Shown: positions 31,121 to 40,229 of the stretch, piece after piece
Layout: the number at the start of each line of letters is the position of its first letter
Position numbering within the stretch: the first letter of the stretch is position 1
Source: Caulobacteraceae bacterium
GTDB taxonomy: Bacteria; Pseudomonadota; Alphaproteobacteria; Caulobacterales; Caulobacteraceae
Reading direction: 5' to 3'
Assembly: GCA_025352165.1 (NCBI GenBank)
Contig: JANXTX010000258.1
Location: 1 to 40,229, forward strand
DNA: 40,229 nucleotides
Notes under the pieces: model-generated
Database searches by the model: none
Seen by the model: only the letters and a program-made list of their open reading frames with translations
Told to the model about the DNA's origin: nothing
Program-made: the position numbers and the translations under genes

Positions 31121-32131
31121 TCAGAAATCGTACGTGGCCTGGAACTTCAGCAGCGTGCCGGCGACCAGCTGGCCTGATGAATCATCGCCCTCGAATTTCG
31201 TGGCGGTGTTCATGTTCTGATAGATCGGGATGGCGACATCGATGTCGAGCCGCACCTTTTTTATGCGGACCGACACGCCCGGATCGATTAGGATCCGTTC
31301 ATAGCCGGAGTTTGGACGATCGGAGTTCGCTCCGCCATCAAGGGCCCTATAGCTGTTGAGGAACTGCAACACCGGCGCGACCTTGGTGATTGGGCCGAAA
31401 GAGCCGAGGTCATAGGTGAGCCCCACGGCGGTATCCGACTCGTCCCCTGGGCGATACTGATCCTGAGTGGCGACGGCGAATTGGAATTTCGTCTGCACGA
31501 AATAGCCCAGTGTGTTGGATTTGTTCAACGACCCCACGTGATATGCCATTGCGATCAGATCGGTGCTGCCAGTGCCCGGCAGACTGTCGCGGTCGATCTC
31601 GGCCCCACCGAGCGGCCCGTTGGGTCCATGCCAATCGCCGGTGGGAGCCTTGACGCCGAATCCGACACCGGTCGACATGTCATGGGAGAAGCCAGTGTAC
31701 GTCGCCGTCAGCTCCAGATCGCCCGGTGCGAAGTCGTGACCGGTGTAGATCGTGCCGGCCGCCCCGAACACCGTGCCGTCGTCAGTGGTGGTGAGGGCGC
31801 GGTCGACGAAGGGAAGTTCGGCCATGACCGTCCAATCGCGGTTAATCACATATTGGCCGCCGACAAAATAGAAGGTCGTGTTGAGCGCTTTGTCATCGTT
31901 GGCGGCCGCCGGAGCTTTGTGCGTGCCCTGCCAGTTCTGGTTCTGGTCCATGTAGGCCAGCCGAAACCACATCGAGAGCCCGGAATTGGCGTTGTTAGGC
32001 ATGAAAGTGCCATCGCCTACATCGAAGATGCCGCAGCCGCAGGCGCAGGCCAGGGCCGAGGCAGGAAGAGAGGCGATCAGGGCGACGGTCACCAGGGCGG
32101 CAGCCGGGGTCGAACGAAGAAATATAGACAT
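31121..32131 (-). CDS. outer-membrane beta-barrel/transporter-like protein with mature N-terminal CACGCG motif
   Basis: 'MSIFLRSTPAAALVTVALIASLPASALACACGCGIFDVGDGTFMPNNANSGLSMWFRLAYMDQNQNWQGT' and C-terminal aromatic 'LLKFQATYDF'; ATG at 32131. Confidence 0.82.
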   Translation of the reverse strand: MSIFLRSTPAAALVTVALIASLPASALACACGCGIFDVGDGTFMPNNANSGLSMWFRLAYMDQNQNWQGTHKAPAAANDDKALNTTFYFVGGQYVINRDWTVMAELPFVDRALTTTDDGTVFGAAGTIYTGHDFAPGDLELTATYTGFSHDMSTGVGFGVKAPTGDWHGPNGPLGGAEIDRDSLPGTGSTDLIAMAYHVGSLNKSNTLGYFVQTKFQFAVATQDQYRPGDESDTAVGLTYDLGSFGPITKVAPVLQFLNSYRALDGGANSDRPNSGYERILIDPGVSVRIKKVRLDIDVAIPIYQNMNTATKFEGDDSSGQLVAGTLLKFQATYDF

Positions 32132-32212
32132 GCGTGGGTCTCCAATGACCTTCCGCGCCCTCAGGCGCGGCAAATATGAAAGAGTGGCGCGCGAGAGCGC
32201 CGATGGTCAGGT

Positions 32213-32668
32213 TCAGAGGAGAAGGGCGGGTGGTGCCTGCGAAGGCGGCGGCGGCGCGGCAAGGCCAAGGCCGGGGGTGAGGCCGGTGACGGCTTGGTTG
32301 GCAATCCTTGCCGACCGTAGCGGGACCGCCATCAGCACGAGCATTATGGGTGCAGGCGTTGTCAGACCATGATCGGCGAACGCACAGATCCCGGCGTTCC
32401 CGTGAACGGGCGAGGAGTGCGCGGGACCATCGCCGCTTGCTTTTGCCATCTGCATCGGCCCGTGGCCGGTACAGACGACCAGCGGTGCGCCTCGCGAACC
32501 GCTAGGCATGAAGCCTTGCGGAACCACGGCGCTCACGAGCAGCGCGAGCGTCGTCAGCATCAGAGCCGGGCCCTGGATAAGATGCCTGAATGCGATGCCG
32601 CGAGTCACCGACGCGCCATAGCCGTTTCCATCATCCGCTGATAGTCGATTCCGATCACCGCGGCTCAT
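32213..32668 (-). CDS. DUF2946-like Cys/His-rich small membrane/secreted protein
   Basis: 'LMLTTLALLVSAVVPQGFMPSGSRGAPLVVCTGHGPMQMAKASGDGPAHSSPVHGNAGICAFADHG' resembles DUF2946; ATG at 32668 chosen. Confidence 0.7.
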   Translation of the reverse strand: MSRGDRNRLSADDGNGYGASVTRGIAFRHLIQGPALMLTTLALLVSAVVPQGFMPSGSRGAPLVVCTGHGPMQMAKASGDGPAHSSPVHGNAGICAFADHGLTTPAPIMLVLMAVPLRSARIANQAVTGLTPGLGLAAPPPPSQAPPALLL

Positions 32669-32997
32669 CGCCGGTGGATTTGTGACGACCTCGCGGCGGC
32701 GACCGATGACCTCATCGCGCGCACGATGGCCAGCTTGCGCCTCGGGTCGAAGCGTGTTCGATGCAACGATCCCGCGCGCCAGGGTCGGGACTGGCGCCGC
32801 CTCCGACGGCCGGTGTCGATGGTCTTGGGACCGAAGACGCTGGAATGATTCGGATGCGGCCATTTGATCATTGCGGTTCTGCAGGAAATCCGGGCGCCGT
32901 ATACCGCCAAGCTCTGACCGATGCGCACCAGAAGCCTTTTCGCGGCTCATAATCGGCAAGGTCGTATTTGCGAGTGACAATCAGAAGCAATGTGACT

Positions 32998-35799
32998 ATG
33001 TGCACGCGAATGTCAAATTTCGGACCCGCAAATATGTCGTGTTTGGGCCACGTCTTGATCGCCCGGGCCGCGCCCTGTGCCCGCGCGTCCGTCAGTCATC
33101 GATCATGGTTGCCGGTCGCCACGCTGACGGTGGCCGCGCTATTCGCCGTTGGCCCTGCCCGCGCTCAAGCGACAACGGGCGCCACTTTGGTCGGTCAGCT
33201 GGTCGTGACCGCGAAGAAGACGAAATCGGATGTGGTCAGCGACACCCCGCTGACGACGATCACCGCCAGTCAGATAGCGCTTTCCAGCACCACGTCGCTC
33301 GAGCAGGTTCTTCAGACCATGCCGGCCATGGGTTTCCAGGGTGTCAACGCCTCCAGCGCCGGCGGGTTCGGAGTCTATTTCGTCGATCTGCGCAGCCTGA
33401 ACTTCAATCGTACGCTGACCGTGGTCGATGGCTACCGTTTCGTGGTCAGCGGCATCAAGACCGATGAGGCTGTCGACCTGAACAACGTGCCGATCGCGCT
33501 GATCGACAACATCGCCATTCTTCGCGCGGGCAGCGAGCCTGTGTACGGAGCCGACGCCGTCGCGGGCGTGGTGAACGTGACGATGAAGAAGAACTTCGAC
33601 GGCCTGCTCATGAACCTATATGGCGGCGGCGCGATCCACGGCGGCGACGGCACCGGTGAGATCAACGTCACTTGGGGCCACAACTTCAATCGCGGAAATG
33701 TCACCCTCAATGTGGGTTACTTCCAGCGCAATCCGATCACCCAGTCGAGCCGGGACTTCGCGGCCAATCCCATCACCGACGCGACGATCGGTCCGGGCGG
33801 CGCGATCTCGACCACGATCGGTGTGCCGGCGACGCCGGGCGGCCATGCCGTCTCCGCCGACGGAACCATCGACGACGTCATCTACGGGACCAACCCGCTA
33901 CAGTACCGGCCGTTCGACCCGGCGACAGACAGCTATAATTCCGCGCGGCCGCAGGATCTCCAGGGTGGTTTGAAGCGCGAAACCGCAAATCTCGTTGGTC
34001 ACTACGAAATCACGCCCGAGATCACCGCATCGCTGCAGGTGCTGCTCAGTGACCGTCAGTCCGAACTGCAACTCGCACCGCAGATCGTCGGGCTGGCAGG
34101 GACCCTTAAAAACCCCGACGGATTCGTCGTGCCCGTCGGCGCTGGCGGGAACCCCTTCAACGAACCGGTCGAACTCGAGCGGGTGATGAACGAGGTGGGA
34201 CCGCTGGAGACGGACGCCAACGGCTATACCTACCGGATCATAGCGGGCCTTGAGGGACAACTGGATCGCTTCGACTGGAAACTCTCATTCGACCGTGGAG
34301 AGAGCCGAACGACATACAGTATCCACAACTCGGTCAACCTGACCAAGGCGCTCCAGCTGGCCTCGTGCGTGCCGGGCACGGGTTGCATGTCGGCCGACTT
34401 CTTCGGACCCAATTCGTTGAGCGCCGCCGCCTCGGAGTACATCCGCTACACCGACGCTTCGCATTCCGACTACACCGAGGATGTCGGGCAGTTTTCGCTC
34501 AGGACCCAGTTCGGCAAACTACCGGGAGGCCCGATCACCGCCCGGCTGGGTGGAGAGCTCCGGTGGGAAACCGGCTACACCCATGTGGACCCTGTCGACC
34601 TGGCCGGCGACCAGGCCGCACCGGACACCGCCGACACCAGCGGCGGCTACAACTCCGAGGAGGCATATCTTGACGTCAGCTGGCCGCTCCTGGCCAACCT
34701 GCCATGGGTGCGCTCGCTCGATCTGGATACGGCCGTCCGCTACACCCACTTCAACCTGTTCGGCGGCTATCCGACCTGGAAGGTCTCCGCTTCCTATGCC
34801 CCCGACGAAGATATCCGCTTCCGCGCCACCGTCGGTCTGGCTCGGCGCCAGCCGGCGATCACCGAGGCATTCGCCGGCCTGTCGGCGGGCATCACTGCCG
34901 TCCATGACCCCTGCGACAGCGTTTCGGGACTGCTCGCCAATCCGGTGGTCGCCGCCAACTGCGCCGCCCAGGGCCTTTCCCCGCACTTCGTACAGAGCTC
35001 GCCGCTGATCAATATCGCCAGCGGCGGCAACCCGCATCTCGTGCCGGAGACGTCGCATAACGTGACAGTTGGCGTCGCGCTGACGCCCCGGATTGCGCCC
35101 GGTTTGACGGCGACGGCCGACTACTACCGATACGATATCGAAAACGCGATCGATTCCCTGGCCGACACCGACGCCAACTTCATTCCCGATACCTGCTACG
35201 AGAGCCCCAATCTCTCCAGCCCGCTTTGCTCGGTGATCCAGCGAACGGCGTCGGGGCCGAACGCCGGCCAAATCAACCGCATCCTGGCGCTGGATTCGAA
35301 CATCGACTCCATTCTTACTGACGGCCTGGACTTCGACGTGGCCTATCACGCCTCTCTTGGGAGGGAGGTCACGTTCAATATGGATTGGCAGAGTAACTAT
35401 CTGCTGAACTTCATCGTTGGGGCGGAAGGAACCTCGACGCAATATGCGGGATATTTCGCCAGCCTGGTGAACACTGGCAGCTATGCGCGCTTCAAGTCCT
35501 TGCTGGCGACGACGGTTCGCGCCGGGCCGTGGACGTTCGGCTGGCGCGTCCACTACATCGGCGGCGCGGCGGTCCTGGGTCAGGACCCGTCAGCGACGCC
35601 CTTCGCCTCCGCGCCCGCGGTCTGGTACCATGATCTGGTCGCCAGCTATCACCGGGGCCGGGTCACCTATACGGTCGGAGCCGATAATGTTTTCGACCGC
35701 AAACCGCCCATCCTGCTGGACGGCCAATCGAACACCAACCTCAACACCTATGACATAGACGGAATATTCGCCTATTTCCGGATTTCAGTCGCGCTCTAG
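32998..35799 (+). CDS. TonB-dependent receptor
   Basis: 'VVSDTPLTTITASQIALSSTTSLEQVLQTMPAMGFQG...VDLRSLNFNRTLTVVDGYRFVVSG...VEILRAGSEPVYGADAVAGVVNVTMKKNFDG'-type plug (window reads IAILRAGSEPVYG) and barrel ending 'YFRISVAL'. Start uncertain (32998, 33010 or 33034). Confidence 0.92.
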   Translation: MCTRMSNFGPANMSCLGHVLIARAAPCARASVSHRSWLPVATLTVAALFAVGPARAQATTGATLVGQLVVTAKKTKSDVVSDTPLTTITASQIALSSTTSLEQVLQTMPAMGFQGVNASSAGGFGVYFVDLRSLNFNRTLTVVDGYRFVVSGIKTDEAVDLNNVPIALIDNIAILRAGSEPVYGADAVAGVVNVTMKKNFDGLLMNLYGGGAIHGGDGTGEINVTWGHNFNRGNVTLNVGYFQRNPITQSSRDFAANPITDATIGPGGAISTTIGVPATPGGHAVSADGTIDDVIYGTNPLQYRPFDPATDSYNSARPQDLQGGLKRETANLVGHYEITPEITASLQVLLSDRQSELQLAPQIVGLAGTLKNPDGFVVPVGAGGNPFNEPVELERVMNEVGPLETDANGYTYRIIAGLEGQLDRFDWKLSFDRGESRTTYSIHNSVNLTKALQLASCVPGTGCMSADFFGPNSLSAAASEYIRYTDASHSDYTEDVGQFSLRTQFGKLPGGPITARLGGELRWETGYTHVDPVDLAGDQAAPDTADTSGGYNSEEAYLDVSWPLLANLPWVRSLDLDTAVRYTHFNLFGGYPTWKVSASYAPDEDIRFRATVGLARRQPAITEAFAGLSAGITAVHDPCDSVSGLLANPVVAANCAAQGLSPHFVQSSPLINIASGGNPHLVPETSHNVTVGVALTPRIAPGLTATADYYRYDIENAIDSLADTDANFIPDTCYESPNLSSPLCSVIQRTASGPNAGQINRILALDSNIDSILTDGLDFDVAYHASLGREVTFNMDWQSNYLLNFIVGAEGTSTQYAGYFASLVNTGSYARFKSLLATTVRAGPWTFGWRVHYIGGAAVLGQDPSATPFASAPAVWYHDLVASYHRGRVTYTVGADNVFDRKPPILLDGQSNTNLNTYDIDGIFAYFRISVAL

Positions 35800-36089
35800 C
35801 GGAGTCCAAAAATGCTCAGGGACATTTGGAGCGTTATGAGATTCGACATCTTTTTCGGGCGGGGCGATGCCGCTGCGACGGCTGCGCGTCGCGGTTCGTA
35901 GATCCACGACCGAAAACGGTCGTCGGGGGGCGCTGGGTTGTGCTCGACAACGTGCAGGAAAGTCGCGAAATGCCATACCTATCTCGCCGCAAGCCTTCCA
36001 AAGGCCCGAATCACACAGACGCAAGACTTGGCGCGTCTAAATGCGCGCTTCTCTATCGATCCTTTAGGATCGGCCAATCCGCCCAATTG

Positions 36090-38510
36090 ATGCTAGTTGC
36101 CAGTCACCTTCATGCCGACCGGGTATTGGACGCGCAGTCGCCGTCACTGGGCCGGCGACGTCCATCCAACGCCGCATTCCGCTGGAAATGCGACTATGTC
36201 GCCAGGTCGCTTCTGCTAGGGCTGGGCATCGCGGGGTACGCTGGCATAGCGACCGCCCAGAGCGAGCCGCCCACCACCCTGTCTCGCGTCGACGTCATCG
36301 ATCCCACCCCTCTGCCCGGCGCGCCGGTGACCCTGCAGGCGATTCCCAACAACGTCGCCATCCTGGGCGAGGCCGACATCGACCGAACGGGCATCCCCAG
36401 CCTTAGCGGCGCCATCCTCGAAAACGTCCCGTCGGCGACGATCAACGACACCGAAGGCAACCCCTTCCAGCCCGATATCCTGGTGCGCGGCTTCACCGCC
36501 TCGCCAGTGGCCGGAACGGCGGAAGGGCTGGCGGTTTATGTGAACGGCGCGCGCTTCAACGACGCCTTCGGCGACACGGTCAACTGGGACCTCATCGCGC
36601 CGCAGGCCATCGAAGGCGCCGATGTCGAAGCGTCCAGCCCGCTGTTCGGTCTCAATGCTCTCGGCGGTTCGCTCGACGTGCGGCTGAAGACAGGCTTTTC
36701 GGGCGCCGGCGACAATATCATGGCCTATGGAGGTTCTTTCGGTCGAGCTTCGGGCAGCTTCGAGTTCACTCGGCGCTCCGGGGCGTTCGCCCTCTATCTC
36801 ACAGGCGATAACGCCCACGACGACGGGTTCCGTCAGACCGGCGCCTCCGATGTGCGACGCATCTATGTGGATCTGGGTTGGCGCGGCGAGGCGGCCGAAA
36901 TCCACCTGAACGCCACCGGCGCCGACAATGTCCTCGGCAATCCCGGCGCCACGCCGGTACAGGCCCTGAACGCCAATATTTCCGACATCTTCACCGCGCC
37001 CAATTCCGTCACCAACCAGTACGCCGCGGTCAACCTCAACGGCGTCTTCAAGCTCAGCCCGGCCACGTCGGTTCAAGCGGTGGGGTATTTCCAGACACTT
37101 ACCCAGCGCATTCCCAATGGCATCACCGAGGAGGTCGCCCCTTGCGATGACGGTACCGGCCTGCTGTGCAACGATGACGGTACGGTGGTCACCGGCATGG
37201 GCGGCCAGCCGGTGACGGATTTTTTGAACGGGGCCACCTATTCAGGGCTCAGCGTCCAGACCCTGGTGACCCACGCCTATGGCGCGTCAGCGCAACTCGT
37301 CAATTCCGGCAACCTTTTCAGCCGCCCCAACCGTTTCGTCGCCGGCGCCAGCTATGACGGTTCGGACAGCGTGTTCGCAGGCTACCAGGCGATTGGCGGC
37401 TTCGATCCCTGGTCGCGTGAATTTCTGGGGCCCGGCGTCATCCAGGACCAGCCGAGCGAGGGCGTCAATCCGGTGCGGGTGCTCGGCGTGACGCGGTTCT
37501 GGGGCGTGTTCGCCAGCGACACGATTACCCTGTTGCCGGGCCTGAACATCGACATCGCCGGCCGGTTCAACGACGCCCGGATCGGCCTGGAGGACCAACT
37601 CGGCGGTCCGGTCAACGGCCTGCACGACTATCGGCGCTTCAATCCCAGCGCAGGCTTTACATGGCGCGTCGCTCCATCGGTCCAGCTCTACGGCAGCTAC
37701 GCGGAGACCAATCGGGCCCCGACTCCTCAGGAGATTTCCTGCGCCAGCGCCGCGACCCCTTGCAGTCTGCTGAATTTTTTCGTCGGCGATCCCGACCTGA
37801 AGCAGGTGGTGGCCCAGACATTCGGCGGCGGCCTACGCGGCGGGCCAAACCCATTTCTCGGGGGCCGGCTGACCTGGAACATCGACTACTATCACACCGC
37901 CGACAGCAACGACATCATCTTCCAGACCACTCCCCTCAACCCCAACCTCGCCTTCTTCAGCAACGCCGGCAGGACGCTGCGCCAGGGCGTCGAGGCGAGC
38001 CTGCGCTATCGGGGCCGACGCCTGAACGTCAGTCTTGGCTATGCCTACACCGACGCGACCTTTCGCACCCCCCTGCTGCTGAACAGCGGCAGCAATCCGG
38101 CCGCCGACGCCAACGGCAATATCCAGGTCGAGCCAGGCGACCATATCCCAGGCATTCCCACTCACCGCGTCAACCTGACCGTGAGCTATGATATGACCCG
38201 TGCCTGGACTATCGGCGGCTCGATCATCGCCCAGTCGAGCGCCTGGCGTTTTGGCGACGAGGCCAACCAGACCAAGCCTGTTGGCGGCTATGCGGTCGTC
38301 AACCTGAACACTGCCTTGCGCGTGACCAGTCGCATCACCCTGTTCGCCCTCGTCAACAACGCCTTCAATACCCGTTACGACACCTATGGCTCGTTCGGCC
38401 CGGTGGGCGACGTGCCTTGGCCGAACGTGCCCGGCGGTGTAACCGATCCACGAACAGCCAGCCCGGGAACGCCGATATCGGCCTACGGTGGCGTTCGAAT
38501 TCGTTTCTGA
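36090..38510 (+). CDS. TonB-dependent receptor (receptor C, paralogue of A and B)
   Basis: 'SATINDTEGNPFQPDILVRGFTASPVAGTAEGLAVYVNGARFNDAFGDTVNWDLIAPQAIEGADVEASSPLFGLNALGGSLDVRLKTGF' and C-terminus 'ISAYGGVRIRF'. ATG at 36090 in frame; start uncertain. Confidence 0.93.
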   Translation: MLVASHLHADRVLDAQSPSLGRRRPSNAAFRWKCDYVARSLLLGLGIAGYAGIATAQSEPPTTLSRVDVIDPTPLPGAPVTLQAIPNNVAILGEADIDRTGIPSLSGAILENVPSATINDTEGNPFQPDILVRGFTASPVAGTAEGLAVYVNGARFNDAFGDTVNWDLIAPQAIEGADVEASSPLFGLNALGGSLDVRLKTGFSGAGDNIMAYGGSFGRASGSFEFTRRSGAFALYLTGDNAHDDGFRQTGASDVRRIYVDLGWRGEAAEIHLNATGADNVLGNPGATPVQALNANISDIFTAPNSVTNQYAAVNLNGVFKLSPATSVQAVGYFQTLTQRIPNGITEEVAPCDDGTGLLCNDDGTVVTGMGGQPVTDFLNGATYSGLSVQTLVTHAYGASAQLVNSGNLFSRPNRFVAGASYDGSDSVFAGYQAIGGFDPWSREFLGPGVIQDQPSEGVNPVRVLGVTRFWGVFASDTITLLPGLNIDIAGRFNDARIGLEDQLGGPVNGLHDYRRFNPSAGFTWRVAPSVQLYGSYAETNRAPTPQEISCASAATPCSLLNFFVGDPDLKQVVAQTFGGGLRGGPNPFLGGRLTWNIDYYHTADSNDIIFQTTPLNPNLAFFSNAGRTLRQGVEASLRYRGRRLNVSLGYAYTDATFRTPLLLNSGSNPAADANGNIQVEPGDHIPGIPTHRVNLTVSYDMTRAWTIGGSIIAQSSAWRFGDEANQTKPVGGYAVVNLNTALRVTSRITLFALVNNAFNTRYDTYGSFGPVGDVPWPNVPGGVTDPRTASPGTPISAYGGVRIRF

Positions 38511-38516
38511 GAGCGC

Positions 38517-40229
38517 CTACAGCTTATAACCTAGCCGCACCCACAGGGTCCGCGCGTTCAGCAGATAGAACGACTCACTGCCGAACTCGCTGGAGGTCAC
38601 CGGGGGGCGTTCGTTCGTCAGGTTTTCGCCCTCAAGCGTGATCGAATAGCGCCCAAACCGATAGCCGACCGTGGCCGCCAGCGTCGCATAACCGCCGACA
38701 GGCGCGGTGTTCTCCTCATCAAGAAAGCGGCGGCCCACATAGTTCACGACCACGGTGGCGTTCAGGCCCCGGGGCGGTGAGTAAAGAATGCCGGCCGAGG
38801 CCAGGATGTGTGGCGAGAGCGGAAGCTGGTTACCGCCTACATCGACGCCCAGCCCCGTATCGGGATCGACGAACAGGTATCGGCTGTATTTGGCGTCATG
38901 ATAGGCGAAGTTTGCCGCCATCGTCAGGTTCGGAGCCACTTCCCATTGACCCTCCAACTCGACTCCGCGCAGTTTCTCGCCGGCGGCGTTGGCCAGCGCG
39001 CCAGAGGGCGTGGGCACGACAAGGTTGTGGAAATTCAGCTGGAATATCTCGGCCTGAAGGCTTAGCCGCCCCCCATCGAGCGAGCCCTTCAATCCACCCT
39101 CGAAGCTCTGCGCCGTCTCGGGCAGCAACACATCGGGCGTGTAGTCAGGGCCAAAGTCGATTGCCGCGGGTTTGAACGCATTGCGGTAATCCACGTAGAG
39201 CACCAGCTCTTCCGCCCCTTTGCGCCACGCCTGATAGCTAACGCCAACAGTTTCGGTCGGTCGAACCTCCGTGCGGCTGGAGATTCCGCTCGCCAGGTCG
39301 GGTGGCGGCGTATTGAAGTCGCTGGCGATCTTGTGTTCGTAGGTCTCGTTCAGCCGCAGGCCCGCGGTTACGTCCAGACGGCTATCGGGCTTCCAGTCGA
39401 GCTGGGCGTACTGGCCGACGAAGATTCGCTTGTCGTTGACCGTGCCGATCTCGCTGACCGGGATCGCCGTGGTCGGCGGCGGGAGCACCGAGCCGTCGAG
39501 CGGCACGTTGTAGCCGCTGTTGCCGTTCAGCGTGATCTGCTTGCCGAGCCCATAAAGCAGATCAGCCCCGATGGTCAGCGTCGTGTCGCCGCCAAATTTG
39601 TTGGTCAGATGGGTATCGAAATAGTCGTCATCGATGTGGCGGGTCTGGTCCTGGCTGTCGGCGTCGCCGCTGAGGTCGGGGTGCAGGAAGGCGCGCACAT
39701 CCCTGATGTCTGATCGGGCGAGCGACACCAATGTGTTCCAATCGCCCAGCGGCGTCGCCCGTTCATATCCAATCGACAGGTGGTATTCGTTTTGGTCGAT
39801 CCGCGCATTGGCCGGGTTGAAGTTGGCGTTGATCGGCGTCAGGTCAGTCACGCCCGGGCCGATGCGAATGAGAGGGCTGGGCGGAACATCGCGCACGAAA
39901 CTCAGATCGGCGTCAATGGTGAGCTTTCCCTGATTTGTATCGAGAGCGCCGCGATAAAGGACCCGGCCGTTGGAGACGTTTTCACGACTGTCCGCGAACC
40001 CCAGGCTCTGGCCGTCAACCGCTAGCGACTGCTTGTAGTCGCCGATTCGCGGCAGGACGAGCGACGCCGATCCTCGTGCGGAGCCATGGTTGCCGTAGGC
40101 GATATCGGCCTGGTTCGCCGCCTCGCCGGCGGGATAGTGAATTGCCTGCACCACGCCGACGAACGATGTCGCGCCGAACATTACCGGCGCGGACCCTTTC
40201 AGCACCTCGACACGCTCGACGTCGTTCAT
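38517..40229 (-). CDS. TonB-dependent receptor, N-terminus beyond window edge
   Basis: 'VERVEVLKGSAPVMFGATSFVGVVQAIHYPAGEAANQADIAYG' plug end, long barrel, C-terminus 'LLNARTLWVRLGYKL'; reading frame open at the window end. Confidence 0.92.
   Translation of the reverse strand: MNDVERVEVLKGSAPVMFGATSFVGVVQAIHYPAGEAANQADIAYGNHGSARGSASLVLPRIGDYKQSLAVDGQSLGFADSRENVSNGRVLYRGALDTNQGKLTIDADLSFVRDVPPSPLIRIGPGVTDLTPINANFNPANARIDQNEYHLSIGYERATPLGDWNTLVSLARSDIRDVRAFLHPDLSGDADSQDQTRHIDDDYFDTHLTNKFGGDTTLTIGADLLYGLGKQITLNGNSGYNVPLDGSVLPPPTTAIPVSEIGTVNDKRIFVGQYAQLDWKPDSRLDVTAGLRLNETYEHKIASDFNTPPPDLASGISSRTEVRPTETVGVSYQAWRKGAEELVLYVDYRNAFKPAAIDFGPDYTPDVLLPETAQSFEGGLKGSLDGGRLSLQAEIFQLNFHNLVVPTPSGALANAAGEKLRGVELEGQWEVAPNLTMAANFAYHDAKYSRYLFVDPDTGLGVDVGGNQLPLSPHILASAGILYSPPRGLNATVVVNYVGRRFLDEENTAPVGGYATLAATVGYRFGRYSITLEGENLTNERPPVTSSEFGSESFYLLNARTLWVRLGYKL

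Noticed and set aside
32871-33467. 198-aa plus-strand ORF overlapping the receptor start
   Set aside because: Overlaps the receptor in another frame and shows no motif; the receptor frame is clearly coding.
34519-37076. Minus-strand ORFs antisense to TonB receptors (34519..35553 and 36216..37076)
   Set aside because: Entirely opposite receptor coding frames; composition consistent with shadow ORFs.

Overview
The window looks like a high-GC alphaproteobacterial chromosome segment, possibly Caulobacteraceae-like (inferred from gene content and style; not checked by database). Positions ~1-27.6 kb are mostly housekeeping: SDR, penicillin acylase, thrS, yidD, a NifU/IscU-like scaffold, cysS, folE, hisI, an RluA-family pseudouridine synthase, rpoH, purA, an M20 amidohydrolase, VOC protein, threonine dehydratase, NlpC/P60, M17 aminopeptidase, an OmpA-like porin, nrdA, mtnA, nrdB, a tyrosine phosphatase and a class-V aminotransferase. 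Positions ~27.6-40.2 kb form an accessory outer-membrane block: four large TonB-dependent receptors (one running off the window) and one truncated receptor remnant, with a TlpA-like thioredoxin, an outer-membrane protein with a CACGCG mature N-terminus, and a Cys/His-rich DUF2946-like protein between them. The most checkable signals are: (a) tandem NrdR-box-like sites with the same 31-nt spacing upstream of both nrdA and nrdB, which are split by mtnA; (b) the TlpA / CACGCG-OMP / DUF2946-like / TonB-receptor group as a candidate metal (possibly copper) module; (c) the truncated receptor paralogue; (d) an orphan Imm27-like protein; (e) dispersed palindromic elements. I saw no CRISPR array, rRNA, tRNA, transposase or phage gene.
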